Below are positions 15,949 through 23,979 of a stretch of 36,537 nucleotides of DNA, in pieces. The notes below the pieces were generated by a model. That model saw nothing but the letters and a program-made list of their open reading frames with translations, had not been told where the DNA came from and did not search any database. Position 1 is the first letter of the stretch, and every line of letters starts with the position of its first letter. This DNA is from CAZWZG01 sp964638245 (GTDB lineage Bacteria > Pseudomonadota > Alphaproteobacteria > Rhodobacterales > Rhodobacteraceae): NCBI GenBank assembly GCA_964638245.1, contig CAZWZG010000010.1, positions 1 to 36,537 of the forward strand, written 5' to 3'. Position numbers and translations under genes: made by a program.

Positions 15949-15988
15949 TCGGAGCGCTGCGTGAGCGGCGCTCCGATCCTTCATTTCG
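15949..15988 (+). terminator. Hairpin terminator or attenuator after flagellin
   Basis: TCGGAGCGC (15949-15957) and GCGCTCCGA (15968-15976) form a perfect 9-bp stem with a 10-base loop, 8 bases past the flagellin stop, followed by the moderately T-rich TCCTTCATTTC. It probably ends or reduces transcription into flaF-flbT, or protects the abundant flagellin mRNA 3' end. Confidence 0.7.
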
Positions 15989-16066
15989 CAAGGGCTCTGA
16001 AACAGGGTCGCTTGCCCCGCCGCAGAATGATCGGTGTGAGAATTGACGTGATCGGAAGGATCAGAC

Positions 16067-16462
16067 GTGAACGCTCTTCAACAGGCTCAGACAGCCTACG
16101 CGTCCCCCGCCGCTGCCGGGCGGGTCAGAACGCAGCAGGACACCGAATACGATGCGCTCGCGCGCGTGTCCCACAAGCTCTACGCAGCGATCAAGGCCGG
16201 CAAAAAGGGTTTCCCGGATCTGGTTGCCGCGCTTCACGACAATCGAAAGCTTTGGACAATCCTTGCGACCGATGTCGCGGACACCTCCAATGCCTTGCCG
16301 CAAAGCCTACGTGCCCAGCTGTTCTACTTGGCGGAATTCACGCAGGTGCACACCTCTAAAGTGCTCCGTAAAGAGGCAGACGCGGGTGTGTTGGTCGAGA
16401 TTAATTCAGCCGTCATGAAAGGTCTGCGGGCCCAAGGTGACGCGATCGGGGGTGCCGAATGA
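16067..16462 (+). CDS. flaF: Flagellar biosynthesis regulator FlaF
   Basis: Small cytoplasmic protein of 131 residues that in Caulobacter and other Alphaproteobacteria promotes flagellin translation or secretion and opposes FlbT. The sequence MNALQQAQTAYASPAAAGRVRTQQDTEYDALARVSHKL and the internal NRKLWTILATDVA and LRAQLFYLAEFT segments match FlaF. The start is GTG at 16067 with AAGGA 6 bases upstream. It overlaps flbT by 4 bases, so the two are co-translated. It sits about 90 bases after the flagellin hairpin. Confidence 0.92.
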   Translation: MNALQQAQTAYASPAAAGRVRTQQDTEYDALARVSHKLYAAIKAGKKGFPDLVAALHDNRKLWTILATDVADTSNALPQSLRAQLFYLAEFTQVHTSKVLRKEADAGVLVEINSAVMKGLRAQGDAIGGAE

Positions 16463-16863
16463 GCGGTTTGGTCCTGAAACTTGCGCCCAAGGAACGGGTG
16501 CTCATCAACGGTGCCGTAATTGAAAATGGCGACCGCAGGTCGCGCCTTTCGATCATGACGCCCAATGCCAACATCCTTAGGCTACGTGATGCAATTCATC
16601 CAGAAGACGCTAAGACCCCTGTAAAACGGGTCTGCTATATCGCGCAGTTGGTGCTTTCCGGGGACGTCGAACCCGAAGAGGCGCGAACGCAGCTTCTTCG
16701 TGGGATCGAACAACTGAGCCAGGTCTTCAAAGATAGCGATAGCCGAGATCAGCTGAAAGCTGCCTCAGAAGCTGTTCTGGCTGAGCAGTTCTATCAAGCC
16801 ATGAAGGCCCTTCGAAACCTGTTGCCGCGCGAAGAACGCCTGCTCGCGGCGTTGCCGACATGA
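16459..16863 (+). CDS. flbT: Flagellin mRNA regulator FlbT
   Basis: A 134-residue RNA-binding regulator. In Caulobacter FlbT binds the 5' leader of flagellin mRNA and triggers its decay until hook assembly is complete. The N-terminal pattern LVLKLAPKERVLINGAVIEN and the following CYIAQLVLSG segment are family hallmarks. The gene overlaps flaF and the DUF1217 gene by 4 bases each (ATGA junctions). Its likely target here is the flagellin leader about 2 kb upstream, which contains a perfect hairpin. Confidence 0.92.
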   Translation: MSGLVLKLAPKERVLINGAVIENGDRRSRLSIMTPNANILRLRDAIHPEDAKTPVKRVCYIAQLVLSGDVEPEEARTQLLRGIEQLSQVFKDSDSRDQLKAASEAVLAEQFYQAMKALRNLLPREERLLAALPT

Positions 16864-17651
16864 CCTATATCCCGGCCGTCCCCTTTTCCGGCAACCTTGG
16901 CTGGACCTTTCTGCAAGAAACCCGCGAAGCCCAACAGGCGGCTTTTGACAAATCTGCTGTCGTCGAACGAGAGACGGAATACTTCCGTGAAAACATCGGC
17001 AAAGTGAGCAGCGCAGACGATCTGGTTGCCGACAGGCGGCTGCTGGCCGTGGCCCTTGGCGCATTTGGCTTGGGCGACGACATCGGAAATACGTTCTTCG
17101 TCAAGAAAGTCCTCGAAGAGGGGACAATTGATGAGGAAAGCTTTGCCAACCGGTTGGGCGACAAGCGCTATGCCGACATGGCCGAAGCTTTCGGCTTCGA
17201 CTTGTCGCCGCCCAACACGGTTCTCAGCGACTTCGCTGATAAGGTCGTCTCCAGTTTCAAGACGCGGGAATTCGAGGTGGCAGTGGGCCAACAGGACACC
17301 AATCTGCGTCTGGCGATGGGATTTGAACGCGAGCTTGAGACGCTTGTGGAGCGATCGACATCCGATAACGCGGTGTGGTTCGGGATTCTGGCATCGAATT
17401 CCTTGCGCGCCGTTTTCGAAGGGGCGTTTGGCCTACCGGATGGCTTTGGCGCGATTGATATCGATCGTCAGGCCGAAGTTCTCAAAGAGCGCGCGAATGC
17501 CTTCTTTGGGGCCGAAGACCCTTCTGACTTGCTCAACGAAGACGTCCAGGAACAACTCTTGCGCCGTTTCCTTGTTTCGGAAGAAACCAGCGCTTCGGCG
17601 GGATCATCTTCTGCTTCAATCGCTCTCGCTCTGCTCCAAGGCACGGTCTAA
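16860..17651 (+). CDS. DUF1217-family flagellar protein
   Basis: A 263-residue protein of the DUF1217 family, found mainly in alphaproteobacterial flagellar clusters and without an established function. No signal peptide or membrane segment is visible. The family-like features are the helical N-terminus LGWTFLQETREAQQAAFDKS and the alternating short helices with phrases such as DRRLLAVALGAFGL and GDKRYADMAEAFGF. It is translationally coupled to flbT by a 4-base overlap. Its 3' end overlaps the convergent fliI by 36 bases. Context suggests export or filament assembly, but that is inference. Confidence 0.75.
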   Translation: MTYIPAVPFSGNLGWTFLQETREAQQAAFDKSAVVERETEYFRENIGKVSSADDLVADRRLLAVALGAFGLGDDIGNTFFVKKVLEEGTIDEESFANRLGDKRYADMAEAFGFDLSPPNTVLSDFADKVVSSFKTREFEVAVGQQDTNLRLAMGFERELETLVERSTSDNAVWFGILASNSLRAVFEGAFGLPDGFGAIDIDRQAEVLKERANAFFGAEDPSDLLNEDVQEQLLRRFLVSEETSASAGSSSASIALALLQGTV

Positions 17652-18965
17652 GGGCGGCTCGAGGCAGGCTTGAAGCGCTGCAAAACTCGCGGGTGTTCCG
17701 TTTTTTTCGGACTGTGCGAAGAATGCATCGAGCGCGGGCCATACACGGATCGCTTCATCGATGGCGGGATCGCTACCGGGTTGGTAAAGGCCGGATTGGA
17801 CCATCAATTCTGCACGTTCGTAGGTTCCCAAGACTCCGCGCGCCCGTGCAATCAGAACGTTTTCCTCCGCGCTCGCGCATTCAGGCAGAGCACGCGAGAC
17901 CGAGCGCAGAACATCAATCGCAGGGAAGCGGCCGCGTTCGGCAATGTCTCGATCAAGAACGATATGGCCGTCGAGCGTTCCGCGAATGATGTCAGCAATG
18001 GGTTCTTCCATATCTGAGCCGGCAACGAGCACTGAAAAAACAGCCGTAATGTCGGACTGACCGTCGGCGCCAGGACCAGCGCGTTCGGCTAAGGATGTCA
18101 AAAGTTGAGCAACCGAAGGCGGATAGCCTCGCATGGTTGCCGGTTCTCCGGCGGCAAGTGCAATCTCGCGATGCGCATCGGCAAAGCGCGTGATGCTGTC
18201 GAACAAAAGAAGTGCATGTTTGCCCTGATTGCGAAAATGCTCGGCCACGGCCATCGCCGTCCAAGCCGAGCGGCGTCGCTGTAGGGCGGAGCGATCGGAT
18301 GTCGCGGTCACGACCACGCATTTTGGCATCGCCTTTGGCCCAACAACCCGTTCGATAAATTCCCGCACTTCCCGCCCTCGTTCGCCGACCATCGCGATGA
18401 CAACGACGTCGGCTTCAAGGTGGTGGGCCAACCGCGCCAGCAACGTTGTCTTGCCAACGCCCGATCCCGCAAAAAGGCCAATGCGTTGTCCGCGCACAAT
18501 CGGCAGCATTGTGTTGAGTACGGCCTGACCCGTTTCTAGGCGATGCCCAAGAAGGCGCCGCGACACCGGGTCCGGTGGGGGCGCGTTCAGGGGACGGGGC
18601 TCTAAACCGCCCAGGAGAGGGGCGTCATCCATGGGGCGCCCGAAGCAATCGATGATCCGGCCAAGCCAACTGTCATCTGGTGAAATCGAGGCGCTGCCTA
18701 GGTGAACGACCGGGTCGCGGGCCACGATGCCTTCTGTATCGCCATCCGACATGATCGTCTGCCGACCGTTGTCGAGGGCGACAATCTCGCCATAAAGACT
18801 TTCGAATTTCTCTGGCGCAAGTTGCACCTGATCCCCCACCGCGGCCTGATCCAGACCGGTCGCGATCAAGGTTCCGCGCCGTGCGGCGATAATGCGTCCA
18901 ATCGGGCGTACGGCCTTATGACTCCTGATTTCGGAGCGTACATGTTCAAAGCCCAATGATCGCAT
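17616..18965 (-). CDS. fliI: Flagellar type III export ATPase FliI
   Basis: Cytoplasmic hexameric ATPase, related to F1 beta, that energises flagellar protein export with FliH and FliJ. The 449-residue protein has the Walker A AGSGVGKTT (166-174) and Walker B LLLFDS (252-257) followed by ITRFADAHREIALAAGEP, typical of FliI. The ATG at 18965 is chosen because AGGAGG lies 8 bases upstream; the open frame before it enters the flgB promoter region and flgB. It is a single gene on minus, diverging from flgB and overlapping the DUF1217 gene by 36 bases at its 3' end. fliJ is not next to it. Confidence 0.95.
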   Translation of the reverse strand: MRSLGFEHVRSEIRSHKAVRPIGRIIAARRGTLIATGLDQAAVGDQVQLAPEKFESLYGEIVALDNGRQTIMSDGDTEGIVARDPVVHLGSASISPDDSWLGRIIDCFGRPMDDAPLLGGLEPRPLNAPPPDPVSRRLLGHRLETGQAVLNTMLPIVRGQRIGLFAGSGVGKTTLLARLAHHLEADVVVIAMVGERGREVREFIERVVGPKAMPKCVVVTATSDRSALQRRRSAWTAMAVAEHFRNQGKHALLLFDSITRFADAHREIALAAGEPATMRGYPPSVAQLLTSLAERAGPGADGQSDITAVFSVLVAGSDMEEPIADIIRGTLDGHIVLDRDIAERGRFPAIDVLRSVSRALPECASAEENVLIARARGVLGTYERAELMVQSGLYQPGSDPAIDEAIRVWPALDAFFAQSEKNGTPASFAALQACLEPPLDRALEQSESD

Positions 18966-19047
18966 TGGCGGATCCTCCTGCCGGTCAAAACGGTTTTTAA
19001 AGGAATCACCCTTAATCCTTCGTGCATTGGTCGAGGGAGAAGCCCCG
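18966..19047. promoter_or_regulatory. Divergent fliI-flgB promoter region
   Basis: These 82 bases must contain promoters for both fliI and the flgB operon. An AT-rich stretch has two TTAA elements (18997-19000 and 19012-19015) but with an 11-base gap rather than the 7 of a CtrA box. No clear -35/-10 pair or sigma54 element was found. Confidence 0.4.
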
Positions 19048-19434
19048 ATGTTTGAACAACTGGAACTATTGCGTCTGGCAGACGCGATGGCGCGGCACGC
19101 AAGTGACCGCCAATCGGTAATCGCGCGGAACGTCGCGAATGCTGACACGCCGGGCTATCGTTCTCGCGACCTTCCTGATTTTTCCGAGATTTATTCTGCG
19201 TCTTCCGCGAAAGAGATGCGTGCGACGCGCAGCGGACACCTGAGCGAAACCAATGTGCAAAGCATCGAGGCGTCGTCCTTTGATGCGCCCGGTGCGACGT
19301 CCCCCAACGGCAATACAGTGTCTCTTGAGGTCGAGATGGTGCGCGCCGCGGAGGTGAGACAGTCCTATGACATAGCGCTGGGCGTCTACAGCACCTCGCT
19401 AGACATGCTGCGCAGTGCTCTGGGGCGGAGATAA
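19048..19434 (+). CDS. flgB: Flagellar proximal rod protein FlgB
   Basis: Proximal rod subunit of 128 residues, assembled in the periplasm on top of FliE. The N-terminal motif NVANADTPGYRSRDLPDF is the common rod/hook signature, and the C-terminal helix VEMVRAAEVRQSYDIALGVYS completes the coiled-coil that all axial proteins share. The ATG at 19048 has GGGAGA 7 bases upstream; the longer frame starts before that site. First gene of the flgBC-fliEQ-flgFGAH operon, 3 bases before flgC. Confidence 0.93.
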   Translation: MFEQLELLRLADAMARHASDRQSVIARNVANADTPGYRSRDLPDFSEIYSASSAKEMRATRSGHLSETNVQSIEASSFDAPGATSPNGNTVSLEVEMVRAAEVRQSYDIALGVYSTSLDMLRSALGRR

Positions 19435-19437
19435 GCG

Positions 19438-19830
19438 ATGGCGGGCCTGATCGAGACCATGGGTATCTCTGCGAGTGGGATGAGCTCGCAGTCAGAGCGT
19501 TTGCGCTATGTTTCTGAGAACATAGCGAACGCAGACACGCCGGGCTACCGGCGCAAGATCGTAAGTTTTGAAGCTGCCGTCAAAGACGGTGAAAGCACCG
19601 GAAAGGTGCAGACGGGTTCGGTGAAGCTGGACCCAAGCGTGTTGGAACGGGTTTTCGATCCGGCCCACCCGCTTGCCGATGACTCGGGCCACTACGACGG
19701 CTCGAATGTCGACCTGGTCTTAGAGCTGGCGGACGCGCGCGAAGCGCAGCGTAGCTACGAGGCGAACCTCAAGCTCTTTGATCAGGCACGGCAAATGTCA
19801 ACGAAACTGCTGGAGCTACTCCGACGCTAG
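19438..19830 (+). CDS. flgC: Flagellar proximal rod protein FlgC
   Basis: Second proximal rod subunit, 130 residues. The N-terminus ISASGMSSQSERLRYVSENIANADTPGYRRK and the C-terminus DAREAQRSYEANLKLFDQARQMSTKLLELLRR are the standard FlgC ends, forming the coiled-coil core of the rod. Exported by the type III system without a cleaved signal. It lies between flgB and fliE. Confidence 0.95.
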   Translation: MAGLIETMGISASGMSSQSERLRYVSENIANADTPGYRRKIVSFEAAVKDGESTGKVQTGSVKLDPSVLERVFDPAHPLADDSGHYDGSNVDLVLELADAREAQRSYEANLKLFDQARQMSTKLLELLRR

Positions 19831-19856
19831 CCCACAAACACTGAGAGGAGGCCAGA

Positions 19857-20141
19857 ATGGTATCCCCCACCGGATTTGCAGCGCTGCAATATGCGCAAAC
19901 GAAGACAGCGACCGCGCCAGGTGAGGCGCCCGCACAAAACCCACTGGGTTCTGCGGCGGATGACTTTGCAAAAACTCTTCGCGAGGGCGAAGCGGCCGCG
20001 ACTGCGGCCCTATCGGGTGGTGCCGACCCTCAGGCTCTGGTCCAGGCCTTGGCCGAGACGCAATTGGCGGTCGAAACGACCGTGGCCGTGCGTGATCGCG
20101 TCGTCGAGGCCTATCAGGAAATCCTAAGGATGCCGGTGTGA
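19857..20141 (+). CDS. fliE: Flagellar MS-ring/rod adaptor FliE
   Basis: Small exported adaptor of 94 residues that joins the MS ring and export gate to the proximal rod. The C-terminal half (ALAETQLAVETTVAVRDRVVEAYQEILRMPV) matches the conserved FliE helix pair. A very strong GAGAGGAGG lies 5 bases before the ATG. It overlaps fliQ, so rod base and export gate parts are made together. Confidence 0.9.
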   Translation: MVSPTGFAALQYAQTKTATAPGEAPAQNPLGSAADDFAKTLREGEAAATAALSGGADPQALVQALAETQLAVETTVAVRDRVVEAYQEILRMPV

Positions 20142-20407
20142 TGACCGAAGCCCTCTTTTATGACACTTTGCGGCAGGGCCTTTGGGTGTCCGTGATCATT
20201 TCGGCGCCTATCCTTGGTATCGCGCTGGCCACCGGTTTGCTGATCGGTCTTTTCCAGGCGCTGACATCCATTCAAGAGATGACGCTAACCTTCGTGCCCA
20301 AACTGGCGGCGATGGTGGCAGCGTTCTGGATTTCCATGGCCTTCATGACCGAAGCGCTGACGAGCTTCTTTTCCAGCCACCTCGTCCCGTTGATTGCAGG
20401 AGGATAG
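20141..20407 (+). CDS. fliQ: Flagellar export gate protein FliQ
   Basis: Inner-membrane component of the FliPQR export gate, 88 residues with two hydrophobic helices (about 15-40 and 52-75). The motif LIGLFQALTSIQEMTLTFVPKL is diagnostic. The ATG at 20141 overlaps the fliE TGA by one base; a GTG at 20138 in the same frame would add one residue and is better placed after AAGGA, so the exact start is uncertain. Partners fliR and flhA/flhB are in the opposite operon, fliP at the window end. Confidence 0.94.
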   Translation: MTEALFYDTLRQGLWVSVIISAPILGIALATGLLIGLFQALTSIQEMTLTFVPKLAAMVAAFWISMAFMTEALTSFFSSHLVPLIAGG

Positions 20408-20410
20408 GGC

Positions 20411-21130
20411 ATGGACAACACGGGTTACACGACTCTGACACGGCAGGTCGGTCTTTCCAACGAGATGCAGAAAATCGCGAACAACATCGCGAATATGTCG
20501 ACCACGGGCTACCGCCGGGATGGCGTCGTTTTCTCGGAATTCGTGTCGTCGCTCGGAGCGGGCGAAGAAAGTCTGTCCATGGCCATAGGCGACGGTCGCA
20601 TCACGGCGCTGACACAAGGTGCGCTGACCCAAACGGGCAGCCGCTTCGACCTTGCGATTGAAGGCGAAGGCTTTTTCATGCTCGAGACGGCGCAGGGACA
20701 GGTTCTGACCCGTGCCGGTGCCTTCTCACCTTCGGAAATCGGCGAAATCGTTGCTCCGGACGGCGCGCGGTTGCTGGATCTTGGCGGTGCACCGATACTT
20801 GTTCCCTTCGACGCAGAACGGATCGCGGTTGCCTCGGATGGTACGGTCTCTGCTGATGGCGAACCGCTTGCACAGATTGGGCTTTTCCAACCTATCGACC
20901 CCAACGAACTGACCCGCGAGGCAGGCGTCCGTTTCTCTGCCGAAAGCGGTTTCGAGCCAGTCGAAGACAGCACGATTCGCCAGGGTTTCATCGAAAGCTC
21001 GAACGTAGATCCGGTGGTCGAGATTGCGCGCATGATCGAAGTTCAGCGCGCCTATGAAATGGGCCAAGGCCTGATGGAGACCGAGGATCAACGCATCCGT
21101 TCGGTCTTGCAAACCCTCGGAGGGCGCTAA
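20411..21130 (+). CDS. flgF: Flagellar proximal rod protein FlgF
   Basis: Rod subunit of 239 residues between FlgC and FlgG. N-terminal IANNIANMSTTGYRRDGVVF and the C-terminal SSNVDPVVEIARMIEVQRAYEMGQ are the family ends; the middle RFDLAIEGEGFFMLET is the hook-basal-body beta domain. It is 3 bases after fliQ and 3 before flgG. It is similar to the following FlgG but shorter, as expected for FlgF. Confidence 0.94.
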   Translation: MDNTGYTTLTRQVGLSNEMQKIANNIANMSTTGYRRDGVVFSEFVSSLGAGEESLSMAIGDGRITALTQGALTQTGSRFDLAIEGEGFFMLETAQGQVLTRAGAFSPSEIGEIVAPDGARLLDLGGAPILVPFDAERIAVASDGTVSADGEPLAQIGLFQPIDPNELTREAGVRFSAESGFEPVEDSTIRQGFIESSNVDPVVEIARMIEVQRAYEMGQGLMETEDQRIRSVLQTLGGR

Positions 21131-21133
21131 TCC

Positions 21134-21919
21134 ATGAAAGCGTTATCAATTGCAGCGACGGGTATGAGTGCCCAGCAGATGCGGGTCGAGGTGATCTCGA
21201 ACAACCTCGCGAACATGAGCACGACGGGATACAATGCGCGACGGGCAGAGTTCGCTGACCTGCAATATCAACAACTAACGCGCGCTGGCACGATCAACGC
21301 ATCAGACGGGACGGTCATCCCGACCGGTGTTCAGTTAGGTTTGGGCGTGCGACCCTCAGCTGTGACTTTGACGATCGAGCAGGGCACTTTGGCGCAAACC
21401 GGCGGCGACCTGGATCTGGCGATCGACGGTCTAGGGTTCCTTGAGGTCGAACTCCCATCTGGCGTTTCTGCCTATACCCGTGACGGCGCTTTGAAGCGTT
21501 CAGCGGATGGTCTGATCGTGACGTCGGACGGATACGCCGTTTCCCCTGGCATTACGGTTCCCGACGACGCGCGATCGATTTCGCTGAACGGGGATGGAGA
21601 GCTTTACGCTTATTTCGATGACCAGGTCGAAGCGCAGCTCTTGGGGCAGTTCACGCTCACCGGTTTTTCCAATCAGAAAGGTCTTGAAGCAATAGGCTCC
21701 AACCTTTTCCTTGAAACCGAGGCGTCTGGAGCGCCGGTAGTCGCCAACCCAGGGACTGATGGACTGGGAACACTAAGACAGGGTTATCTTGAGGCGTCGT
21801 CGGTAGATCCGGTGCGGGAAGTGACGGAGTTGATTGAGGCTCAGCGCGGGTATGAGCTGAACGCCAAGGTCATCACCGCTGCTGACCAGATGCTTGGCGC
21901 GGCGACGCAGATCCGATGA
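21134..21919 (+). CDS. flgG: Flagellar distal rod protein FlgG
   Basis: Distal rod subunit of 261 residues, nearly the same length as the E. coli protein. It starts MKALSIAATGMSAQQMRVEVISNNLANMSTTGYNARR and ends with SSVDPVREVTELIEAQRGYELNAKVI and ADQMLGAATQIR, all typical. The central DLDLAIDGLGFLEVEL is the FlgE/F/G beta domain. Its stop overlaps flgA by 4 bases. Confidence 0.96.
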   Translation: MKALSIAATGMSAQQMRVEVISNNLANMSTTGYNARRAEFADLQYQQLTRAGTINASDGTVIPTGVQLGLGVRPSAVTLTIEQGTLAQTGGDLDLAIDGLGFLEVELPSGVSAYTRDGALKRSADGLIVTSDGYAVSPGITVPDDARSISLNGDGELYAYFDDQVEAQLLGQFTLTGFSNQKGLEAIGSNLFLETEASGAPVVANPGTDGLGTLRQGYLEASSVDPVREVTELIEAQRGYELNAKVITAADQMLGAATQIR

Positions 21920-22350
21920 ATCCCTTTTTTGTTTCATGTGCTCTTGTTTTGATGGCCCTTCCATTATTGGCGGAAACGGTCGTGCCTAGCCGCACAATCC
22001 GGAGCCAGTCTATTATCTACCAAGACGATCTAGCGATGCAGACCGGGTCAATCCCGGGTACAGTGAGCGATCCTGCCAAGATTATCGGGCTAGAGGCGCG
22101 AATAACTCTGTATGCGGGTCGCCCCATTAGGCTTGGCGACGTCGGGCCCGCCGCAATGGTTGAACGCAACGCCATCGTCCCGATCCTTTATGTCAACGGA
22201 GGTTTGCGCCTCAGTTCTGAGGGGCGTGCCTTGGCCCGTGGGGCGATTGGCGACCGTATTCGCGTCATGAACCTCAGTTCTCGAACGACGGTGGTCGGGA
22301 CCATTCAAAGCGACGGCACGATACTTGTCAGCGGATCTGTTCTGCCATGA
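21916..22350 (+). CDS. flgA: P-ring assembly chaperone FlgA
   Basis: Periplasmic chaperone of 144 residues needed for FlgI polymerisation into the P ring. A Sec signal peptide is visible (FFVSCALVLMALPLLA, cut near residue 19), followed by one SAF domain with ITLYAGRPIRLGDVG and a C-terminal RIRVMNLSSRTTVVGTI motif typical of FlgA. It is the short form, without the long N-terminal domain of the enterobacterial protein. flgI itself is not in the window. Confidence 0.92.
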   Translation: MNPFFVSCALVLMALPLLAETVVPSRTIRSQSIIYQDDLAMQTGSIPGTVSDPAKIIGLEARITLYAGRPIRLGDVGPAAMVERNAIVPILYVNGGLRLSSEGRALARGAIGDRIRVMNLSSRTTVVGTIQSDGTILVSGSVLP

Positions 22351-22370
22351 CCAAAAAGGAACTTCCTACC

Positions 22371-23096
22371 ATGCGAACTGTCGCAATAGGCCTACTTGTT
22401 TTTTTCGCGCTGACAGGTTGCTCTCGTTTAGAGAGTGTGGGGAAGGCGCCCGCATTTACTCCGCTCGACGGCTCCGCTGAAGCTGCCGCAATGCAAGATC
22501 CTGGAACCGCTGTGGCTGAGAGACGCACTGGTGTCGCCCAGGCGTCACTTTGGAGTGGCTCGCGGCGCTCTCTGCTCGGAGACCGTCGGGCGGAACGGCG
22601 AGGCGATATTTTGACGGTTGTCATTGAGATTGATGACAGCGCCGAGATTTCAAACAGCAGTGGCCGGTCCCGGAATGGGGCCGAGTCTGTTCAAGTTCCT
22701 CAGCTTTTGGGCATACCGCAAGCAGCCGGGGCTCTTTTGCCTGCAGGCGCTTCCCTTGCCAACGCCGTCTCTACGAACAGCTCCAGCTCGTCCAGTGGGA
22801 CCGGCTCAGTCAGCCGAAATGAACGTTTGGAACTTAAGGTTGCAGCTACTGTCGTCGAGGAACTACCGAACGGGATCCTTAGGATCCAAGGGACACAAGA
22901 AGTTCGGGTAAATTTCGAGCTGCGTGAGTTGATCGTGACAGGTTACGTGCGACCAGAAGATATCTCGCGTCGTAACGAGATAACGTATGATAAACTCGCT
23001 TCGGCGCGGATCTCGTACGGCGGGCGTGGCCAGATAACGGATGTCCAGCAACCACGCTACGGCCAACAGGTCGCAGATATCATCCTGCCTTTCTAA
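22371..23096 (+). CDS. flgH: L-ring lipoprotein FlgH
   Basis: Outer-membrane lipoprotein forming the L ring around the distal rod. The signal peptide is hydrophobic and ends in the lipobox LTGC; with the ATG at 22371 the lipidated cysteine is residue 17. This start has AAAGGA 10 bases upstream. An in-frame ATG at 22347 overlaps the flgA stop and would put the cysteine at residue 25, so it remains possible. The mature protein (about 225 residues) has SLWSGSRRSLLGDRRAERRGDILTV-type FlgH sequence and the C-terminal YGGRGQITDVQQPRYGQQVADIILPF. Confidence 0.93.
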   Translation: MRTVAIGLLVFFALTGCSRLESVGKAPAFTPLDGSAEAAAMQDPGTAVAERRTGVAQASLWSGSRRSLLGDRRAERRGDILTVVIEIDDSAEISNSSGRSRNGAESVQVPQLLGIPQAAGALLPAGASLANAVSTNSSSSSSGTGSVSRNERLELKVAATVVEELPNGILRIQGTQEVRVNFELRELIVTGYVRPEDISRRNEITYDKLASARISYGGRGQITDVQQPRYGQQVADIILPF

Positions 23097-23107
23097 AGGG
23101 GCGAACC

Positions 23108-23596
23108 ATGCTGCGACTCTTGATCCCCTTCATTTTAGCATTGTTGGGAGTGGGCGCCGGAATCGGGGCGGGTCTCGCACTTGCTCCATCAGGTGGCGAG
23201 TGCGCGGAAGGTAGTGAAGGTTGCACGAATGAGGTCGCCGAGCCGCCTCAAGCGGCGCCCGAAGAAGGCGTCGACTTCGACTATGCGCGTTTTTCCAATC
23301 AGTTTGTAATCCCCGTCGTGCGAACGGAAAGCATCCAGTCGCTCGTGGTAATGTCGCTAACAATGGAGATTGAAGTGGGGACAAACGAAGCAATTTTTGC
23401 GCTTGAACCTAAACTCCGTGACGCGGTGCTGCGGGTTTTGTTCGACCACGCGAATGCTGGTGGTTTCAACGGACAGTATACATCTGCGAGTGCGATGGAC
23501 ACCTTGCGTCGATCCTTGCGTGAAGCGACGCGCGCGGTCGCAGGCCCAATAGTAAAAGATGTTCTAATAGCTGACGTTATTCGCCAGGATCTTTAG
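23108..23596 (+). CDS. FliL-like stator-associated protein, second copy
   Basis: A 162-residue bitopic protein with an N-terminal membrane segment (about 3-27), two cysteines just after it (CAEGSEGC) and a periplasmic domain that follows the FliL pattern: VVMSLTMEIEVG, then EPKLRDAVLRVLFDH and LREATRAVAGPIVKDVLIADVIRQ. It is clearly related to, but different from, FliL at 33105-33593. It is the last gene of the flgB operon, 11 bases after flgH, and its stop overlaps the convergent FliJ-like gene by 4 bases. FliL proteins ring the stator and support torque; which role this paralogue takes is not known. Confidence 0.8.
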   Translation: MLRLLIPFILALLGVGAGIGAGLALAPSGGECAEGSEGCTNEVAEPPQAAPEEGVDFDYARFSNQFVIPVVRTESIQSLVVMSLTMEIEVGTNEAIFALEPKLRDAVLRVLFDHANAGGFNGQYTSASAMDTLRRSLREATRAVAGPIVKDVLIADVIRQDL

Positions 23597-23979
23597 AAAT
23601 AGACTTTGCGGCCACGGTTTTGTCGGAGAGTGGCCTGTTCGTTTCTAATCAATTCGTTCAGTACTCTTTTTGCGCCAACCGCACGAGCCGTGAGTCGCTT
23701 TTGATCTTCATGCGCCACCATTGCAGATGCGATTTCTTTCTGGCGTTTGCGAGATTGATGACCTTCCCTTTCGGCCCATGCTGAATAGCTGACGTCTATC
23801 GCTTGCCCGTTGATGATTTGATTGCGCTGGATCTGCCGCTCGATTTCGGCGGATCTGCTCACGCCTTTCAGATGCGCGATGGCCAAAGAGTGCTTCGAAA
23901 GGCGCGCTTCCTCAACGGCGCTTTTGGCTTGCATGAGTGCTTGCAACCGACGAAAGGACCTTAGTCTTTTCATGTTCAA
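23593..23979 (-). CDS. FliJ-like coiled-coil protein (putative)
   Basis: A 128-residue, highly charged, helical protein with Arg/Lys-rich N-terminus (MKRLRSFRRLQALMQ) and a predicted long antiparallel coiled-coil. Size, composition and the missing fliJ near fliI make a FliJ-like export chaperone/stalk the best guess, but there is no decisive motif. It is the last gene of the fliL-flhB minus operon, its ATG overlapping the flhB stop by 4 bases, so it is made with the export gate. It overlaps the convergent FliL-like gene by 4 bases. An unrelated small regulator is the alternative. Confidence 0.5.
   Translation of the reverse strand: MNMKRLRSFRRLQALMQAKSAVEEARLSKHSLAIAHLKGVSRSAEIERQIQRNQIINGQAIDVSYSAWAEREGHQSRKRQKEIASAMVAHEDQKRLTARAVGAKRVLNELIRNEQATLRQNRGRKVYF

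Noticed and set aside
18997..19015. CtrA box between fliI and flgB
   Set aside because: Two TTAA elements are present but 11 bases apart instead of 7, so they do not form a standard box.
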